64,000 nt of DNA, from positions 32,728 through 96,727 of the forward strand of contig NZ_LIUQ01000009.1 in NCBI RefSeq assembly GCF_001276715.1. Reading direction: 5' to 3'. The translations under genes and the position numbers were made by a program. Below, piece by piece: positions 8,396 to 19,110 of the stretch (positions are counted from its first letter, which is position 1; each line of letters starts with the position of its first letter). The DNA comes from Planktothricoides sp. SR001 (GTDB lineage: Bacteria > Cyanobacteriota > Cyanobacteriia > Cyanobacteriales > Laspinemataceae). The notes under the pieces are model-generated. The model was not told where the DNA came from, ran no database searches, and saw only the letters and a list, made by a program, of their open reading frames with translations.

Positions 8396-9925
8396 TCAAG
8401 GTGCAGGGTGCAGTGCAGCACAACCAAAGAGAGTAAACCCTGCCCAATATCTAGGTTCTGGGAATTTTTCCCTGGTCGAGAGCATGGCTTGACGTAAAGA
8501 TTGGGCTTTATCTCCAGTGCCTTGAAAATCTTGATAAAACTGTTTCATTAGTATGGGGCTGGAGTCGGTGGGGGGCAGCCACAGAGAGATGATTAATGTA
8601 TTCGCTCCCGCGACTAAAAAAGCTTGGCTGAGTCGAAACACCCCGTCACCCCAAATCTGACCCCGGGCAATATCACAGGCACTCAAGCAAACCAGATCCG
8701 CTGATAAGGGCAGTTGGTGGCGATCGCTGCTTAAATGAAAAATATCTCGCAGGGTCAAAAAACCATTTTTTCCTTGGGAATTGGGTGCTAAGGCAACGAC
8801 TCCTTCCATGCATTCCGTGGAACCCAGCCACCCATGAGTAGCTAAGTGAATAATTCTGGCTTTGGGCATTTGCTCCAAAACCACAGTTCTTGTAGCAGCA
8901 TCATTGGTCAGGGGTGCCACATTCAGTACATCAGCCACCGCTTTAGCTTCGATTTCCGCTCCTGGTAAGCGGGTCATATAGACGGGAACCTCCCCAAATT
9001 GTAGGGAAAAACTGGGCATGGTGGGATTTCCCAAGACTAATGCCGGATAAAGAGTCAGGGGTAATTTAGCGGTCGGATCTGAGAGGCGAAGGAGCTCCGC
9101 TCCGCTGCCGCGATCGCTGCTTTTGGGGGTCAAAGAACTGCTGAGGGATTGATCGGGGGGGAGATCCTGCGGGACAAATGAGTGTTTTTGTCTTTTCCGA
9201 ATCAGTTCGATCGCCTGCAAACTTGGCGCACTCAATAAAGTATGTTTTTCGATCAAATATTGACCATTTTGATCTTTCAGAGCGCCAAAGGGAAGTAAAA
9301 ATAGGAAATCTTGGGGAATAATCATCACCCGTGAACTGGGATCCCTCGGCAACCAATCCGCGATCGGCGAAATCAAAAACCGATACAGTAATTGTAATTG
9401 TTCGTCCAGGGAATAGCGGCGAAACATTTGCGGTAACGTGGACAAATAATCTTTGCCAACGGCGATCGCCTCTCGCACCGTTCGCACCAAATTCGCCAAA
9501 GAAGTCTGATATTCTTCCAGCAAAGGTGTTAAGTCAACTTCTTGAAACCAAATCTGACCTTTGGGGGACACCACCCAAATCAGTAACTTCGTTGCATAAG
9601 CATAAATATCAGGGATGCCCCAATGAGTAGAACGAGTAGAACTTCCCTGATAAAACTGGTTGTAATCATAAATCAGGGAATATTCCACTAAAGTAGATGC
9701 CTGAGATTTGGCAATTTGTTTAATCTGGTAAATACTTAGGGGAGAAACCGATGGCAAAAAGGGCGATCGCATCCCTATATGGTTGGTCAAAAAATCCACA
9801 AATCCTTTCGCTCTGCCTTGTTCTGATACCTCCAAGGCTTTATCAACTCTTTGCTGCTCGATTAAAACCCGTTCAAATCCGCGATAAATATCGGGAAGCC
9901 CCTGGTCTTTGATATATAAATTCAT
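8396..9925 (-). CDS. CHAT-domain (caspase-like) protein
   Basis: 509 residues. The C-terminal ~300 residues form a CHAT domain with the catalytic pair visible: His in I-I-H-L-A-T-H-G-W and Cys in C-L-S-A-C-D-I-A-R-G, plus G-F-T-L-F-G near the end. CHAT proteases are caspase-like cysteine peptidases and usually follow long TPR arrays. Here only one TPR-like helix pair is left at the N-terminus (V-D-K-A-L-E-V-S-E-Q-G-R-A-K). An in-frame TAG lies seven codons upstream of the ATG, so this start is not simply missed. The protein is probably an orphan of the TPR-CHAT family or a truncated form. Confidence 0.8.
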   Translation of the reverse strand: MNLYIKDQGLPDIYRGFERVLIEQQRVDKALEVSEQGRAKGFVDFLTNHIGMRSPFLPSVSPLSIYQIKQIAKSQASTLVEYSLIYDYNQFYQGSSTRSTHWGIPDIYAYATKLLIWVVSPKGQIWFQEVDLTPLLEEYQTSLANLVRTVREAIAVGKDYLSTLPQMFRRYSLDEQLQLLYRFLISPIADWLPRDPSSRVMIIPQDFLFLLPFGALKDQNGQYLIEKHTLLSAPSLQAIELIRKRQKHSFVPQDLPPDQSLSSSLTPKSSDRGSGAELLRLSDPTAKLPLTLYPALVLGNPTMPSFSLQFGEVPVYMTRLPGAEIEAKAVADVLNVAPLTNDAATRTVVLEQMPKARIIHLATHGWLGSTECMEGVVALAPNSQGKNGFLTLRDIFHLSSDRHQLPLSADLVCLSACDIARGQIWGDGVFRLSQAFLVAGANTLIISLWLPPTDSSPILMKQFYQDFQGTGDKAQSLRQAMLSTREKFPEPRYWAGFTLFGCAALHPAP

Positions 9926-10494
9926 TGTTTTGCCTACCCATTCCTATCAATTATTCTACGTCTTCAGTAGTCAGAGATCGGCGATCGGTCGTACCCATGC
10001 AAAAAAATTTTGTCAGCATTCAGCATTGACAGCGGCCAGTTCTCACCCATGAGCCTTGGGTTCCGAGCCTCAAGGTTAACGACTCACGGGTTGATGTAGA
10101 GAGGATAAATTGCTGCTCTTTACAAGCTAACCACTAATCCCTATAAATTATTTGATCCTTTATATATTCTTTACATATTATAGTTTATCTTATTCCTGAG
10201 AAACTGACCATTTTTTTGAGAAAATTTCCGCCCGAATTTAGCCCTAAAATTTGTTCCATAATCTTAAATTATTGTGAAATTATTTAAGTTTATTTAAAAA
10301 GCCACAAACTGCGCGAAATCTTTTAGCATAAAATAATCGCTATTTGTTAACAGGTATTCATTATTTGTTATTCGTTATATAATATTTGCTATTTAATAAA
10401 GCCAATGCCTACGCAAGCTTAATTTTCCCCCCTATTTCCCCTATCTCCCCTATCTCCCCTTATCATCTTCACAAGGTTGACAATGCCCACCCGA
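9926..10494. other. Intergenic region, no gene seen
   Basis: 569 bases, AT-rich, with ATTTGTTATTCGTTAT low complexity (about 10345-10400) and a short CCCCTATCT repeat (10430-10460). No coding frame, RNA gene or clear promoter was recognised. Confidence 0.5.
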
Positions 10495-13400
10495 CTACTT
10501 TTCAAGTAAAGCACGAGTTAATTGCATAACAATATCCGTATTAAAATTAATCACTAACTCTCTCAAGGCATTTGCTAAATTGGCTTCTGAATCAGGGATT
10601 TGTCTAATTAATTCCAGCATCACATCCGCATCCAAACAGTAAGCGGCTTGATACATTTCTTCTAGCCATTCCGGGGACATCACCCCTAAAGCTTCTGGGG
10701 ATAAATTAGCCCCTGCAAAAGCTGGCTGTATAGGGGATGGAGTTTCATAAATATACTGCACCCCTAAATATTGAGAAATTTTGGCAAAAATCACCGATTC
10801 TTGGAAAGGTTTTCTCACCATATCGTCACAACCTGTCGCGAGAATTGCTTCCTGTTGTTCTTCCCAAACACTTGCGGTTAAAGCAATAATCACAGGTTTT
10901 TGTGTACCAGCAGCTTCGGTAATTCGTTGAGTGGCTTCATAGCCATTCATAATCGGCATCCTCAGATCCATCCAAATCAAATGGGGCGACCAAATTTCCC
11001 ATAAAGCCACAGCTTCAGCGCCATTTGTGGCTTCTTTCACCTCAAAACCGATCGCCCGCAGCAGTTCAACCAATAAGCAACGACTTTCCCAAAGATCCTC
11101 CACAACTAAAATGCGATAATTCGGCTGTCCTGGGGCTAGTCCGACCACGGTTTGAGTCAATTTTTCCGGTTCACTTTTCGAGGCTAAACCTAATTGAACC
11201 GGAATAGCAAAGGAAAAAATAGTGCCTTCTCCTAAGACACTTGCAACTTGGATTTTACCGCCCATCAATTGCACAAGTTTTTGCGAAATCGCTAAACCCA
11301 GCCCCGCGCCTTGATTTAAATTTTTTCCCGCTTCTCCTTGCAAGAAAATTTCAAATAAACTGTCAATCTCATCCTGAGCAATTCCCACTCCGGTATCTTC
11401 TACGGCAAAGCATAGAGAGAAAGGGCAATAGTCATCAGTCATCAGTGAATCATTCGCCAGATTATTCGCCGGATTGATTTCATTTTCCCCTAGGCTAACG
11501 CTAACTCTTAAAGTCACGCTGCCTCGATCGGTAAATTTAATCGCATTAGTTAATAAATTAATTAAGACCTGACGCAATTTTTTCTCATCGATTTGAACCC
11601 ACTGAGGCAGATCGAAAGCCCGGTCGAAAATTAAATTTAATCCTTTGGCTTGCGCTTTAGAGCGTAACATTTCTTCAACGGTGAGTAATAACCAGTGCAA
11701 GTCACAATCATTCCGGGCTAAACTCATTTGTCCCGTTTCAATTTTGGATAACTCTAAAATATCATCAATTAATCCGAGTAAATGTTCCCCGCTGCGATTA
11801 ATAATCTGTAACCTTTCTTGATGATAAGCACTTAAAGAGCGATCGCGCCCTAAAAGTTGGGTAAAGCCCAAAATAGCATTTAAGGGAGTCCGCAGTTCAT
11901 GGCTCATATTCGCCAAAAACATACTTTTAGATTGGTTCGCTAATTCGGCTTTTTCTTTGGCTTGTTTTAATTCTAACTCCGCTTGTTTGCGCTCCGTAAT
12001 ATCAAAAATAGTAGAGCGACTCATTAAGAAATTACCGGCGGCATCTTTCTGGGCTGTACCATTTAAACTCACCGAAAAAACTGTCCCATCAGAGCGAGTC
12101 ATTTCCAAGTCTAAGTTATTGATAAAACCGCGCTGTTTAAATATGGGAAAATTTTCTTTAAAGATTTCAACACTTTCGGGGGTAAAGCATTGAGTAATGT
12201 TCATCTTTCCCACAACTTCTGCTCGCCTATAACCTAACCATTTCAGTTCAGTATCATTAATTTGAATAATTCTGCCCTGACTATCTAAGGAATGGTAGCC
12301 ACAGGGGGCATTATTGTATAAATCCGTAATCTCTTCCGCATATTTTTGTAATTTTTTTTCAGCGTTTTTGCGCTGAGTGATATCTCTAATCACCACCATA
12401 AAACCAATGATCTGATTTTCACTATTTTTCACCATTGTCCCAATGGTTTCAGCCAGAATCATTCCCCCATCTTGGCGGCGAAACTCAATTTCCGATCGTT
12501 TTGGTTCGTCGGTTGCCGTCGGACTATAATACTTTTTCCAATGGGCATAATACATATCGGGTGTTTCATAAAGAAATTGGGGAGTTTTTCCCAACACCCG
12601 TTCGGCAGGATACCCTAATATTTTAGTAAATGCCGGATTAACTTTCCTAATTTTGCGACTGACATTGGTAAAGATAATTGGATCGGGAATCGCTAAAAAA
12701 ATTGCTTCAATTTCCGCTTTCTTATTTTCTAAGCTCCGTTGAAACTGATGCCTCTTGATTAATTCTGCTTGTAGTTGATGATTCAGAGTTTGTAATTCCA
12801 GGGTTCTTTCCGCCACTCGGTTTTCTAAATTATGATTAGTTTCCCTTAATTCAAGTTCTAAATTTTTTCGATAGGTGATATCTTTGAGAATGCCAAGCAT
12901 CTGTACTGCCGATCCGGTTTCGTCATACAAAAATTTACCGCTTGAGACAACCCAACGCTCCTTGCCAGTCGGATCAATAATTTCATGATCCATCAGCCAG
13001 GGAGTAGCGTTTAACCGGGATATTTCCAAGGAATTGGTAATCGCATCGAGGTCGCTATGATGGAGTAAGTTAATAAAGGCTTCATAAGTTCCCGGAAAAC
13101 TGCCCGCCGCCAAACCTAACAGCCTTTCGCTTTGAGGAGATAATATGAGACTTCCGGTGATTAAATCCCATTGCCATGTTCCTAATTCCGCCGCTTCTAC
13201 CGCTTGTTTAAAATGTTGTTGTGTCTGTTGAAGGGACTGGTTAGCCTCGGTGCGATCGCGCTCTATTTGATTTAACCAATAGCCATTCCAACAAACAATC
13301 ACTAAAAAACAAACAATGGTAAACGTTACTTGAATGCCATAAGCCGCTTTCAGATCGTACCAGCCGAAATCATATCCTTCAAACACCAAAAAATTGAGAA

Positions 13401-14100
13401 CTAGAGGAAATAAAATTACCCAAGGAATGAGCCAACGCACCATCAAACCACCGATAAAGGGACTGACAATGATTTCCATCAATCCGGCTTCGGGATTGGT
13501 CAACAAAATTCCACCATAGAGAAGCAAAAAAGCCAGAGCAGTATGGATTGCTTGAGTGGTTGAATAGGCGATCAAAGTAGCCAGAACACCCACATTAAAC
13601 AAATGTCCCAATAAAGCCAAAAGAGAAATAATAGCGGCCACACTACTGAAAAATTGCGCCAACCAAATGCCACGATTGGTTTTGTTTCCCACCAACCATA
13701 AAGCTATTCCCATTAAGACAAAATTCAGGGCTGTATTAAACCCCATTCTCCCCGGAAAAGTTGTGGTAATTGCAGGGCTGACATCCTGAAAAAGCCACTC
13801 ATCAATGCCTAAATTTATTTTCAAATAATATTGAATTATATTGACTACTCCCAGCAGGCTTACCAATAACGCTAACCCTTGGGCGATGCGATATTGCAGT
13901 CGGGTAATTCTTTGATATTGGAGAATTCTTAAGGATATTCCAGCTAATAAAAAAGCCAAAGCGGTGTTAGCTTTCATGGTTGATATACTACCGGGAAAAC
14001 CTGTTTTGAGTAAAGGAATATCCCAGTACCAACCTAGAAGCACCAGACCGCCTATGGCCATGACCAAAAAACTCAAAAATTGACCGATTCGTTTGTTCAT
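10495..14100 (-). CDS. Membrane hybrid histidine kinase with PAS repeats
   Basis: About 1201 residues from the ATG at 14100 (a TTG four codons upstream is also open). Residues ~1-290 hold about eight hydrophobic segments, a membrane-bound sensory region. Three PAS/PAC units follow (D-I-T-Y-R-K-N, D-I-T-Q-R-K-N, D-I-T-E-R-K-Q). Then come HisKA with the phosphoacceptor His (N-M-S-H-E-L-R-T-P-L-N, about residue 728), a HATPase (D-T-G-V-G-I, G-L-G-L-A-I-S) and a receiver with I-W-M-D-L-R-M-P. The ~100-residue tail resembles a degraded HPt without the His. The ligand is unknown. Two further signalling genes lie upstream on the same strand. Confidence 0.88.
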   Translation of the reverse strand: MNKRIGQFLSFLVMAIGGLVLLGWYWDIPLLKTGFPGSISTMKANTALAFLLAGISLRILQYQRITRLQYRIAQGLALLVSLLGVVNIIQYYLKINLGIDEWLFQDVSPAITTTFPGRMGFNTALNFVLMGIALWLVGNKTNRGIWLAQFFSSVAAIISLLALLGHLFNVGVLATLIAYSTTQAIHTALAFLLLYGGILLTNPEAGLMEIIVSPFIGGLMVRWLIPWVILFPLVLNFLVFEGYDFGWYDLKAAYGIQVTFTIVCFLVIVCWNGYWLNQIERDRTEANQSLQQTQQHFKQAVEAAELGTWQWDLITGSLILSPQSERLLGLAAGSFPGTYEAFINLLHHSDLDAITNSLEISRLNATPWLMDHEIIDPTGKERWVVSSGKFLYDETGSAVQMLGILKDITYRKNLELELRETNHNLENRVAERTLELQTLNHQLQAELIKRHQFQRSLENKKAEIEAIFLAIPDPIIFTNVSRKIRKVNPAFTKILGYPAERVLGKTPQFLYETPDMYYAHWKKYYSPTATDEPKRSEIEFRRQDGGMILAETIGTMVKNSENQIIGFMVVIRDITQRKNAEKKLQKYAEEITDLYNNAPCGYHSLDSQGRIIQINDTELKWLGYRRAEVVGKMNITQCFTPESVEIFKENFPIFKQRGFINNLDLEMTRSDGTVFSVSLNGTAQKDAAGNFLMSRSTIFDITERKQAELELKQAKEKAELANQSKSMFLANMSHELRTPLNAILGFTQLLGRDRSLSAYHQERLQIINRSGEHLLGLIDDILELSKIETGQMSLARNDCDLHWLLLTVEEMLRSKAQAKGLNLIFDRAFDLPQWVQIDEKKLRQVLINLLTNAIKFTDRGSVTLRVSVSLGENEINPANNLANDSLMTDDYCPFSLCFAVEDTGVGIAQDEIDSLFEIFLQGEAGKNLNQGAGLGLAISQKLVQLMGGKIQVASVLGEGTIFSFAIPVQLGLASKSEPEKLTQTVVGLAPGQPNYRILVVEDLWESRCLLVELLRAIGFEVKEATNGAEAVALWEIWSPHLIWMDLRMPIMNGYEATQRITEAAGTQKPVIIALTASVWEEQQEAILATGCDDMVRKPFQESVIFAKISQYLGVQYIYETPSPIQPAFAGANLSPEALGVMSPEWLEEMYQAAYCLDADVMLELIRQIPDSEANLANALRELVINFNTDIVMQLTRALLEK

Positions 14101-14112
14101 AAGTTTAACCAA

Positions 14113-14515
14113 GGGTAAATTTTGTATAACTGTATAACATAGACAAGAAAGCTTTTATACCAATCTTGATCCCCCCCAACCCCCCTTAAAACCGCCATCG
14201 GCTTTTTATACCAATCTCGATCCCCCCCAACCCCCGCTTCCAAGCTATTCTTTTAGGGGTTTGGAAACCCCGAAAAATCGTTCAACAGAAGATCGTTATT
14301 TCGTGTAGGGGCGAAGCATTCCCGTACAAAATTTACGCTTCTAACCATAAACTATCGGCGGGAATGCTTCGCCCCTACGGATCCCCGATGGATCCGACCA
14401 ATATTTGTGGTCTATTCAATTGAAAAGTAAAATAACGATTTTTGAAGACAGGATTTCCCAAACCCTACAAGATTAGCTAAAAAAGGGGGTGTTTTTGATA
14501 ATTTTGCAGTCTTGT
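14113..14515. repeat. Intergenic repeats, including a GTAGGGGCGAAGCATTCCC hairpin
   Basis: A near-duplicate segment of the form ATACCAATCTxGATCCCCCCAACCCCC occurs at about 14157 and 14209. A 19-bp perfect inverted repeat (14305-14323 with 14360-14378) belongs to a palindrome family also found at 27 kb, 50.6 kb and 51.6 kb. No gene is seen. Confidence 0.75.
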
Positions 14516-17500
14516 CTAATAATTCACCTCCTTTAAAATTTTCAATAATTGACTAATGGTGTAAGGCTTTAACAAAAAGGCTTGGGCATCAGCTTGTAAA
14601 GCCAGTTGTTTATTGTCCAGGATGCCGCTGGTGGCAATAATCTTAACTGCTAGGTTCATTTTTTTCAGAGTGCGGATGGCGGTAAATCCATCTAAATTGG
14701 GCATCATCATATCCATTAAAACCACACTGATTTCTGCTTGATTTTTGGCATATATGGCCAGGGCTTCAATCCCATCACTCGCCAGCAGTATTCTGTAATT
14801 ATACTTCTCTAAGGCAGTTTTGGTAATTTCTTGAATCGAGCTTTCATCCTCCACAATTAGAATTAACTCTCCGTTCCCGGAGGGCATTTCTTCTTCTAAG
14901 GTGGTCGTAATGATTTCTCCCTGAATAGCCGGTAAGAAAACTTCAAATTCTGTCCCCTTACCCAACTCACTTGTCACCCGGATAAAACCGCCATGATTTT
15001 TCACAATTCCCATCACCGTAGATAATCCCAGTCCGGTGCCTTTTCCCACTTCCTTAGTGGTGAAAAATGGGTCAAAAATTCGCTCTAATAGTTCCGACGG
15101 AATGCCGGATCCTGTATCAGAAACCGTAACCACCACATAAGGCCCCGGTTTGGCTTCTAAATTCAGCAGGGCATAATGTTCGTCTAAATAGCGATTTTCG
15201 GCACTTATGGTTAAACTACCTCCTTCGGGCATGGCATCCCGCGCATTAATCATCAGATTCATAAATACCTGATCCATTTGAGTGCGATCGGCGGAAATTG
15301 TCCAGAGTTCTCTGGTGGGGCTTTGATCGGAAATTTCTATCGATTTGGGAAAAGTCTGTTTGGCAATTCCGATCAATTCTCGAAACAGATACCTGAGTTG
15401 GAAGACAACGAATTCACCGTCACTGGCGCGACTAAACAGCAGAATTTGCTTGACCAAATTCACCGCCCGTCGGGTACTTGTAGTCAGGGTACTCAACAAT
15501 TCTTGTGTCTTTTGATCAACATTCGTGAGTCGGAGAGGCAAGAGTTGACTAATTCCCAAGATGGGAGTCAGGATGTTATTAAAATCATGGGCAATGCCAC
15601 TGGCTAAGGTGCCGATACTTTCTAAACGCTGGACATGGTAAAACTGTTTTTCCAGTTGTTTTTTCTCTGTAATATCGCTGTTGACGCTCAGGATTGATTT
15701 CGGTTGGCCTGATTCATTTTTTACCAATGTCCAGCGACTAGCTAGGATGATTTTTTTATTGCTTTTAGTCCCTTGTGCGATTTCCCCTTGCCAACTGCCC
15801 TGTTTCATTGTGATTTGTAAAGCTTGATTCAGGGCATCATCTTGATTAAATAGGGTTTGAGTTTTTTGCCCGATCGCTTCAGCGGTTGTCCAACCATATA
15901 ACCGTTCAGCCCCTTGATTCCAGAAAACAATTTGCTGTTCTAGGTCTTGGACAAAAATCCCATCAGTGGCAATATCAATTAAGACTGCTTGTTCAGCAAT
16001 TTTGCGCTCGGCTTTTTGCCGATCTAATAATTCTTGACGAGTTTTTTCATACAATTCTGATTGTTGAATGGCAATCCCTACCTGAATCGCTAATTGTTGC
16101 AGTAATTCAATTTCTGTGGTTTGCCATTGCCGGGGGGCAGAACATTGATGGACAATTAATAATCCCCATAAGCGATCGCCTTCCAAAAGCGGAACGGCTA
16201 AATTAGCCCTGGCTTGAAAAGATGCCATTAGTTCGCGATAACAGGGTTGAATGTCATCCGCATAAAAATCGCTGCGGTTGGTGACAATTCCCTGACGATA
16301 GGGTTCGATATATTTGTTCGCAAAGCAGGGATCGTAAATATGCCTGGACAGAATAGCAGGATAATCACTTAGCACCGATTCTGTAATCACTACACCAGTC
16401 CAATCCGGTTGAAAACGAAAAATAATCACGCGATCGGCGGTGAGAAATTCCCGCACTTGATCCACGGTTCTTTGTAATACTTGATTGAGATCCAAGGTTT
16501 GACGAATGTTTTGCGTGATATTGGTGATTAATCGCTCCCGTGCCATTCGTTCTTTTAAGGCGATTTCTGCCTGTTTGCGCTCTGTAATATCAAGATTTAC
16601 ACCTCCTCCATAGAGAGGTTTTCCATTTTCGTCAAAATAAAAACGTCCATAAGCCGCCATCCAGTGAATACTTCCATCTGGCCACTGAACACGCACTTCA
16701 AAATCGAGTTTACCCGTTTTCATGGCACGAGCAAAGGCATCATCCCAAATTTTCCGGTCAGCTTCCAAAATGTGCCGTCTAGCAATGGCTTCTCCCCACT
16801 CTATTTGGGGCGTATCATAACCAAAAATCTGGTCATGGCGTAGCGATCGCACCGAGGAAACATCATTAATTAAATCCAGATACCATGTACCCATTTGGGC
16901 GGCTTCAATGGCAATCATTAAACTCTCTTGAGTCTCTTGTAAAGCCATTTCTGCTTGTTTGCGCTCTGTAATATCGTCAACAAAAATCAGAATTCCTCCC
17001 ACTTCCTCCGTATCAAGTCGCCAGGGTAAAATTTCCCATTTCAACCATTGCACAGAGCCATCAGGTAGGATAAAAGAGTCTTGATCGCATTTTTGCGTAG
17101 CACCTGCTAAACATTCTTGATGGATCTGTTTCCAAGTATCAGGAATATTCGGGAATACTTCATAGTGAGAGCGCCCTAATATCGCTGCCATAGAATCTAA
17201 TTGATACAATTCTAGCCAGCGTTGACTGACATTCAGATAACGCATTTCGCGATCGAACATGGCCACACTGACAGGAGCATATCTCACAAACAAACTTAAT
17301 TTTTTTTGCTCTTCCCTTAAGGCAATTTCCGATCGTTTGCGATCGCTGATGTCAATAATAGTCCCCATCATCCGCACAGCTTTTCCCGTTTGATCATAAA
17401 TTCCTTGTCCTTTGCCTAACAGCCAATGGACAGAGCCATCTGAATGTATAACCCGATATTCTGCGGTGTAAACTGTGTGATTTTCTTGTGCTTGTAGGAG

Positions 17501-18954
17501 TTTCTTTTCTGTCTCAGTCACATCATCGGGATGAAGACGACATCGCCACGCTTCATAATCCGATATCACTTCCCCTGGTTGATAGCCTAATAAGGTATAA
17601 TGACTCGGATTCCATTGAATAATTCCGGTGGTTATATCCCAAGTCCAAATACCAGTTTTAGTTAATTCTAATGCTAATCGGAATTGTTCTTGTTGTTGCT
17701 TGATAATATTTTCCGCTTCTTTCAGCGCTATTTCTGAATTTTTCCGTTGGGTAATATCCGTTAAAACCCCAGTTAAGAACCAACAATTATGAGTTGGCTC
17801 CCATTCAGAAAACAGGGAAGCGGAAATCCAGTGCCAAGTACCATCTTTGTGGCGGAAGCGATACTCTACATGGCTGATGGGTTTCACCCGATCTTCTTCA
17901 GTAATTTGAGCAAACAGGGGGTCTAAATCTTCAGGATGGATATTGTTTTTCCAGAGATTTGGATCGGCGATGAGTTCTTCTGCGGTATAGCCGAACAGGA
18001 TTTCGCATCCCGGAGACCAATAATCATAAATACAAGTGCGATCGGGAAATGTTCGATAACTGGTAATCGCCGCGATCGCCCGATTCAAAATATTATTCAG
18101 TTTCGCTTCTTCCTGGCGCTTATAATCGGTGATATCTTTAAACACGATCGCCGCCCCAATCACCTGACCTTGGCTATCTTGAATCGGGGAGACTGAATCA
18201 TCAATAGGAAATTGCTGGCCATTCCGGGCAATCAATATAGTATTTGGCGGCAGATTGACAATTTTAACTTGCTCTAAGGCTTGGATAATCGGATTTTTTA
18301 CGGGTTCTTTTGTAATAGCATTAATAATCTGAAATACTTCAAATAAATGTAACCCTTGCGCCTCCTTTTGATGCCAACCCGTTAAAGATTCGGCGATCGG
18401 ATTGAGATAGGTGACATAACCCTGGGCATCGGTGGTAATCACCGCATCCCCAATGGATTTGAGGGTGACTTGGGCTAATTCTTTTTCATAGAATAAGGCC
18501 GCTTGGGTGCGCTGATGTTCGGCGATTTCTTGCTGCAACCGTAAATTTTTTGCTTCTAGACTTTTTTGCAGGCGCTGAATGGATAAATGAGTTTCTACGC
18601 GGGCTAAAACTTCTTCAATTTGGAAAGGTTTGGTGATATAATCCGCCCCCCCAACGGCAAATCCTTGCACTTTATCTAAGGTACTATTCAGGGCACTTAA
18701 AAAGATTACGGGAATATGGGCCGTTTTCTCATCGGCTTTTAATTGACGACAAACTTCATAGCCATCATAATCAGGTAGTTTGATATCCAGTAAAATCAAG
18801 TCTGTCGCCGCCGCTTTCGCCCCTCTTAAAGCCATTGCCCCATTGGTACAGGAACGAAATAGCCTTCTGCTTGTAATGTGTCTCTCAGAACGCGCAGATT
18901 ATCCGGTAAGTCGTCAACGATTAAAATACTCCTATGACCCATGTCATTTTTCAT
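14516..18954 (-). CDS. Multi-PAS/GAF hybrid histidine kinase, frameshifted receiver
   Basis: The open frame 14516-18835 encodes 1439 residues that start in the middle of a receiver domain (L-I-L-L-D-I-K-L-P-D-Y-D-G). The missing part (M-K-N-D-M-G-H-R-S-I-L-I-V-D-D-L-P-D) is present upstream from an ATG at 18954 in another frame; the shift falls near 18855-18861. Order: receiver, coiled coil, about six PAS units, GAF (~810-980 of the full protein), PAS, HisKA with G-I-A-H-D-F-N-N-I-L, HATPase (D-T-G-S-G-I, G-T-G-L-G-L-S-T), C-terminal receiver (V-V-L-M-D-M-M-M-P). Either a real mutation unlinking the first receiver or a sequence error. The kinase part itself is intact. Confidence 0.82.
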
Positions 18955-19110
18955 TAGATATCTCCAATATTTGTGATTATTTTGTGATAATTAGTCCTGC
19001 CATTATAGGTTGGAGCCTGGGAACATAATACCATGACTCATGTCATTTTTTTGCCCTCGTTCCCAGGCTAGATATGGGGGGAGAACGAGAAAACCATCAA
19101 CGATTAACCA

